From Lacrimispora indolis DSM 755 (lineage in GTDB: Bacteria > Bacillota > Clostridia > Lachnospirales > Lachnospiraceae), in contig NZ_AZUI01000001.1 in the NCBI RefSeq assembly GCF_000526995.1, positions 496,001-560,000 of the forward strand: 64,000 nucleotides of DNA. Direction: 5' to 3'. Positions 59,956 through 64,000 of the stretch are shown piece after piece. The position numbers and the translations under genes are program-made. Every line of letters begins with the position of its first letter. The stretch's first letter is position 1. Below the pieces are notes generated by a model that saw only the letters and a list, made by a program, of their open reading frames with translations, had not been told where the DNA came from and did not search any database.

Positions 59956-61626
59956 TCAGCCCAGTTCCAATACCAGTACCTGATAACCTTTTAAATCAAG
60001 TTTTTTCCCCTCACAGGAAATCTCATCATGGTTATTTAATAACACCCGGCTGTATTCCCCGGGCAGCTCAACCGTCTGAGGTTCTGTCTGAAAGTTGCCG
60101 ATCACCAGGATATCCTGGTTCTCCCCTTTACGGAAGTAGGCCATGATCCTGGTTCTGTCCTGATAAACAGGTACCATTGTCCCATAAACAAAGGTATCCT
60201 TATATTCTTCCTGTTTTCTAAGGGCAATGAGCTTTTTGTAATAACTGAATACGGAATCAGGATCGTCTTTTTGAAGCTTTAAGTTGATCTTCTCATATTC
60301 CGGATTGACCATGATCCAGGGAGTTCCTTCCGTAAATCCCGCGTTTTGGCTGTCATCCCACTGGAAAGGCACTCTGGCATTATCCCTGCTGTAACGGCAC
60401 ACGGTCTTAAATGCCTCATCTTCCGGGATTCCATGTTTCAGGGCCACCTTGTATTCGTCCAGGGTGGAAATGTCATCCACATCGTCAATGGACCGGAAGG
60501 GCACATTCTCCATTCCGATTTCCTGTCCCTGGTAAATAAAGGGCAGACCCTTTAAGAGAAAATAGACGGTTGCCAGAAGCTTCTTGGAGGTATCGCTGCA
60601 TTCCCCTTCCGGTATGTACCGGCTGACTCCCCTGGGTTCATCGTGGTTTTCAATGATATTGGATAAAAATCCGATTCCTTCCGCCCTGAGCTGGCTGCCG
60701 AAACAGCAGTCCCGGTAATCATCAGGGGTAATGGTCTGGTTATCAAACCAGCCTTTTTCACTGGCTCCGAATATAGTTTCATTAAAATCGAACATGGAGG
60801 AAAAGCAGCCTTCCTCTCCGATGAAATCCGGAAGGTCTTCCTTTTTTTCGTTAAAAACTTCACCAACAGTAACTGCATGGTATTTCTTAAAGGTGGAATC
60901 ATTCATCTCCTTTAAGAAGTCCATCACTCCTGCAGCCTCTTCCAGCATCTTTTTACAGGTTGCCAGCCCATCTTCCCGGTCAGGTTCATAGTCGTGGAAT
61001 GGAAGGGCCTTTTTAATGTTTATGATGGCGTCGATGCGGAAGCCTGCAATCCCCTTTTCCAGCCACCAGTTGATCATGGCATAGATTTCCTTTCTCACCA
61101 CAGGATTTTCCCAGTTAAGGTCCGGCTGCTTCTTATGGAAGAGGTGAAGATAATACCGGTCCATATCCCCTATTCGCTCCCAGGCGCTTCCGCCAAAGTA
61201 GGACCGGATGTTGCTGGGCTCTTTTCCATCCTTTCCTTCCATAATATAAAAATACTTTCCATACTCTCCGTCAGGGTCTTCCATTGCTTTCTTAAACCAT
61301 TCATGTTCATCGGAGCAGTGGTTGACCACCAGATCCATGAGAATATACATCTCTCTCTTTTTGGCTTCCTTTATCAGCTCTTCAAGCTCTTCCATGGTTC
61401 CGAACCTTGGATCAATGTTATAATAATCTGAAATATCATACCCCTGGTCTGCAAGGGGAGAAGCATAGATGGGTGAAAGCCATATGATGTCAATGCCCAG
61501 CTCCTTTAAATAATCCAGTTTCTCTGTCACACCCTTTATATCCCCGATTCCATCCTCATTGGTATCCTTAAAGCTCTTAGGATAAATCTGATACGCTATC
61601 TTGTCATGCCACCATTGTTTCTTCAT
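59956..61626 (-). CDS. GH13 alpha-glucosidase, Ala200 type (second locus)
   Basis: A 556-residue cytoplasmic GH13_31-type enzyme, very similar to the one at 11659-13323. Catalytic residues: Asp199 (GFRIDA), Glu256 (TVGEVF), Asp329 (ENHDEPR); Ala200 follows the nucleophile, pointing to alpha-1,4 preference. The long frame opens 49 codons earlier, overlapping the upstream gene; the ATG at 61626 is chosen because the protein then begins MKKQWWHDK as in relatives, with GGAG 9 nt upstream. It is the last gene of the operon with the Val-type GH13 and the ABC permease. Confidence 0.93.
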   Translation of the reverse strand: MKKQWWHDKIAYQIYPKSFKDTNEDGIGDIKGVTEKLDYLKELGIDIIWLSPIYASPLADQGYDISDYYNIDPRFGTMEELEELIKEAKKREMYILMDLVVNHCSDEHEWFKKAMEDPDGEYGKYFYIMEGKDGKEPSNIRSYFGGSAWERIGDMDRYYLHLFHKKQPDLNWENPVVRKEIYAMINWWLEKGIAGFRIDAIINIKKALPFHDYEPDREDGLATCKKMLEEAAGVMDFLKEMNDSTFKKYHAVTVGEVFNEKKEDLPDFIGEEGCFSSMFDFNETIFGASEKGWFDNQTITPDDYRDCCFGSQLRAEGIGFLSNIIENHDEPRGVSRYIPEGECSDTSKKLLATVYFLLKGLPFIYQGQEIGMENVPFRSIDDVDDISTLDEYKVALKHGIPEDEAFKTVCRYSRDNARVPFQWDDSQNAGFTEGTPWIMVNPEYEKINLKLQKDDPDSVFSYYKKLIALRKQEEYKDTFVYGTMVPVYQDRTRIMAYFRKGENQDILVIGNFQTEPQTVELPGEYSRVLLNNHDEISCEGKKLDLKGYQVLVLELG

Positions 61627-61681
61627 ATCCGCATTCTCCATCCAGTCATCTGTCAATTTTTTCTTTAAATATTGTCTCAGG

Positions 61682-63379
61682 TTATATAAGCATCTTTCTG
61701 CCTTCATACATGATATATACAACCGCTTCATAAGGAAGAAGCCTGTTTTTGTTCTCCCTGGCCGGCTGCTCATAATTGCTGATCAGGCGTTCCACATCCT
61801 CCCCATAAAATTCCTCAGGTATAGAAACCTGTAATTCCTCATCCGTAAAGTTACATAATACAAGCAGTTTTTCCTCTCCCAGCTTCCTGATAAAGGCAAA
61901 TACCCTGGAATCCTCCTCCATCAAAGGCTCGTATTCGCCATACACGATGATGTCATGGTGTTTCCTCAGTTGGATCAGCTTCTTATAATAATGGAATACA
62001 GAATTTTCGTCCGCCAATTCCTTTTCAGCATTGATTTCCTTATAGTTTGGATTTACCTGGATCCAGGGGAGGCCTGATGTGAACCCTGCATGGAGTTCAT
62101 CATTCCACTGCATGGGAGTCCTTGCATTGTCCCTGCTTTTAAATCTTAAGCAGCTCATCATTTTCTCATGGCTCACCAGCCCTGCGCCCACCAGCTGCTC
62201 ATAGATATTTAAGCTTTCTATATCCTTAAACTGAGATATATCCTGGAAAGGAAAATTCGTCATCCCCAGCTCCTCTCCCTGATAAATGTAGGGAGTCCCC
62301 TTCAGCAGGTGGAGGCACGTGGCAAGCATCTTGGCCGAAAGTTCCCTGTATTTTTCACTGTCATCTCCAAACTGTGAAACGGCTCTGGGCTGATCGTGAT
62401 TATCCCAATACAGGCTGTTCCAGGCACCCTCCTCAAGCCCTGTCTGCCATTTGGAAAAAATCCGTTTTAATTCCAGCAGATCAGGCCTTTTATCCGTCCA
62501 CTTCCCGATTTCACCGTTTATTGACACATGCTCAAAATGGAATACCATATTAAGCTCCTGTTCCTTTTCGCCGGAGTATCTTTTTGCTTCCTCAAGGGTA
62601 ACGCCAAAGGCCTCCCCAACGGTCATTAAGTCATACTTTGACAATACCCTGCGGTTCATTTCCTTTAAATAAGTATGAACATTGGGACCGCTGGATGCAT
62701 ATGGAGAAAAATCACCGTACAGCCCATCCGTTAACTCGCCGTCGGGAAGCCGGGGATCTTTTGATATTAAATTGATCACATCCATTCGGAAGCCGTCAAT
62801 GCCTTTCTGACACCACCAGTCCATCATTTCATATATTTCGTCTCTCACCTTGGGATTATCCCAGTTTAAATCCGGCTGCTTCCTGGAAAACAGGTGAAGA
62901 TAATACATCTCCGTCTCACTGTCATATTCCCATGCAGGACCGCCGAAGCAGGAGCCCCAGTTGTTAGGACAGCTTCCGTCTTCCTTCCCTTCCCGCCATA
63001 TGTAATAATCCCGGTAAGGATTATCCTTGCCGGTTCTGCTTTCCACGAACCACTTATGCTCATCGGACGTATGGTTTACCACCAGATCCATGATGAGCTT
63101 TATGCCTCTTTGATGGGCCTCCTGAAGCAGTTCATCAAAATCTTTCATGGATCCGAACTCTTCCATAATCTCCTGGTAATCACTGATGTCATATCCATTG
63201 TCATCATTGGGGGACTGGTAGATGGGAGAAAGCCATATCACATCAATTCCTAACAGCTTTAGGTAATCCAGCTTCTCTGTGATCCCCTTTAAATCTCCTA
63301 CTCCATCTCCGTTGCTATCCATAAAGCTTCTGGGATAAATCTGATACACCACTGCTTCCTTCCACCATTTTCGTTCCAT
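61682..63379 (-). CDS. GH13 alpha-glucosidase, Val type (oligo-1,6-glucosidase-like, second locus)
   Basis: A 565-residue GH13_31-type enzyme. Nucleophile Asp200 (GFRMDV), acid/base Glu256 (TVGEAF), Asp329 (DNHDQPR). Val201 directly after the nucleophile matches oligo-1,6-glucosidases, suggesting isomaltose or panose-type substrates. It lies 27 nt after an ABC permease gene and 55 nt before the Ala-type GH13 gene, all in one operon. Together with the other locus, each cluster encodes one Ala-type and one Val-type enzyme. Confidence 0.93.
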   Translation of the reverse strand: MERKWWKEAVVYQIYPRSFMDSNGDGVGDLKGITEKLDYLKLLGIDVIWLSPIYQSPNDDNGYDISDYQEIMEEFGSMKDFDELLQEAHQRGIKLIMDLVVNHTSDEHKWFVESRTGKDNPYRDYYIWREGKEDGSCPNNWGSCFGGPAWEYDSETEMYYLHLFSRKQPDLNWDNPKVRDEIYEMMDWWCQKGIDGFRMDVINLISKDPRLPDGELTDGLYGDFSPYASSGPNVHTYLKEMNRRVLSKYDLMTVGEAFGVTLEEAKRYSGEKEQELNMVFHFEHVSINGEIGKWTDKRPDLLELKRIFSKWQTGLEEGAWNSLYWDNHDQPRAVSQFGDDSEKYRELSAKMLATCLHLLKGTPYIYQGEELGMTNFPFQDISQFKDIESLNIYEQLVGAGLVSHEKMMSCLRFKSRDNARTPMQWNDELHAGFTSGLPWIQVNPNYKEINAEKELADENSVFHYYKKLIQLRKHHDIIVYGEYEPLMEEDSRVFAFIRKLGEEKLLVLCNFTDEELQVSIPEEFYGEDVERLISNYEQPARENKNRLLPYEAVVYIMYEGRKMLI

Positions 63380-63406
63380 TTTACTATTCTGTCCTTTCTT
63401 AGTGAT

Positions 63407-64000
63407 TTATTTGATTGCACCTTCTACCATGCCCTGAATGATCTGTTTCTGTGCCAGCAGGAAGAGAATGATAACCGGTATCATAGCCAGAAAGGCGGCA
63501 GCCAGTATTAAATCCCACTGTTTTACGTAAGAACCTACAAAGCTGCTCACCGCCACCGGCAGCGTCTTGATCCTGCCGTTTAATCCAAGCATGAGTGAAG
63601 GCAGAAGATAATCGTTCCATATCCAGATTCCATTTAATATGAGAACCGTCATCTGAACCGGCTTTAAAAGAGGGAATACGACCCTGAAAAAGGTTCCCTC
63701 CGGGCTGCAGCCGTCAATCCATGCAGCCTCTTCCAGTTCCCTTGGAACCCCTTTTATAAAGCCATGAAGGATAAAGACGGACATGGAACCGCCAAAGCCT
63801 AAGTAAGCGATGATAATTCCCGTATAGCTGCTGAGAAGCCGGATTCCGGTAAAGGCAGACAGCTCCCGGAATGTAGATAAGAGAGGGAGCATGACCACCT
63901 GAAAGGGAATTACCATGGCCGCAACAAATGTCATGAAAATAACACTGGACCACTTCGTCTTATTTCGGACCAATACCCAGGCTGCCATACTGGAGAAGAG
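63407..64000 (-). CDS. ABC sugar importer permease, MalG type (5' end outside window)
   Basis: The C-terminal ~197 residues of a MalG-type permease; the reading frame continues past the right edge (the last codons read LFSSMAAWVLVRNK, a typical mid-protein segment), so the true start is outside. The EAA loop EEAAWIDGCSPEGTFFRVVFP is visible. It precedes two GH13 genes in one operon and would belong to a second alpha-glucoside importer. Confidence 0.93.
   Translation of the reverse strand, partial: LFSSMAAWVLVRNKTKWSSVIFMTFVAAMVIPFQVVMLPLLSTFRELSAFTGIRLLSSYTGIIIAYLGFGGSMSVFILHGFIKGVPRELEEAAWIDGCSPEGTFFRVVFPLLKPVQMTVLILNGIWIWNDYLLPSLMLGLNGRIKTLPVAVSSFVGSYVKQWDLILAAAFLAMIPVIILFLLAQKQIIQGMVEGAIK

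Noticed and set aside
61627..61773. N-terminal extension of the GH13 enzyme at 59956
   Set aside because: It overlaps the upstream GH13 gene and matches no family sequence; the internal ATG gives the normal family start.

Overview
The window looks like a chromosomal stretch of an anaerobic Firmicute of the Lachnospiraceae (Lacrimispora/Clostridium XIVa type). Supporting this are the fused SecDF, an ispH-rpsA overlap with a short four-domain S1, a selenium-type xanthine dehydrogenase without an FAD subunit, a flavodiiron protein with rubredoxin and ferritin, many TTG/GTG starts behind strong AGGAGG sites, and several ABC sugar importers without their own ATPase. No phage, IS element, CRISPR array, rRNA or tRNA was seen. 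All recognised genes are intact except the two cut by the window edges (feoB at the left, an ABC permease at the right).

Layout. 0-1.8 kb: feoA-feoA-feoB iron uptake behind a promoter with a Fur-box-like palindrome. 1.9-10.8 kb: housekeeping genes on the minus strand (M13 peptidase; a flavoprotein-cmk-ispH-rpsA operon; aldo/keto reductase plus polyphosphate:AMP phosphotransferase). 11-22.7 kb: an alpha-glucoside locus with two divergent arms, AraC regulator-GH13-acetyltransferase to the left and YesM/YesN-type two-component system-ABC importer-GH13 to the right. 22.8-25.4 kb: aspartokinase, an HD hydrolase and a DUF523 protein. 25.5-31 kb: Se-type xanthine dehydrogenase, a rearranged XdhC-like maturation protein and a flavodiiron protein. 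31-32 kb: a LysR regulator.

32-48.5 kb is a D-glucarate/galactarate island: two glucarate dehydratases, a peptide-type ABC importer co-transcribed with one of them, a DHDPS-fold lyase, tartronate semialdehyde reductase, glycerate kinase and an aldo/keto reductase, with two PrpR-like regulators whose AAA+ domains are visibly degenerate. The genes make a complete route from glucarate to pyruvate plus 2-phosphoglycerate if the DHDPS-fold protein acts as the aldolase. 48.7-55 kb is a beta-galactoside locus (GH42, ABC importer, AraC regulator). 55.3-59.8 kb holds ferritin, rubredoxin, SecDF, an unknown membrane protein and a winged-helix regulator with a Cys/His-rich head. 59.9-64 kb starts a second alpha-glucoside locus (two GH13 enzymes plus a permease).

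The most notable signals outside the genes are a family of short hairpin-rich repeats at five sites, each placed between an upstream promoter or terminator and the start codon of a gene; an orphan terminator about 50 nt behind a promoter ahead of DUF523; and a shared AACCTWAT motif upstream of the two glucarate-route promoters. All functional statements are from reading the sequence and family knowledge; no database search was run.
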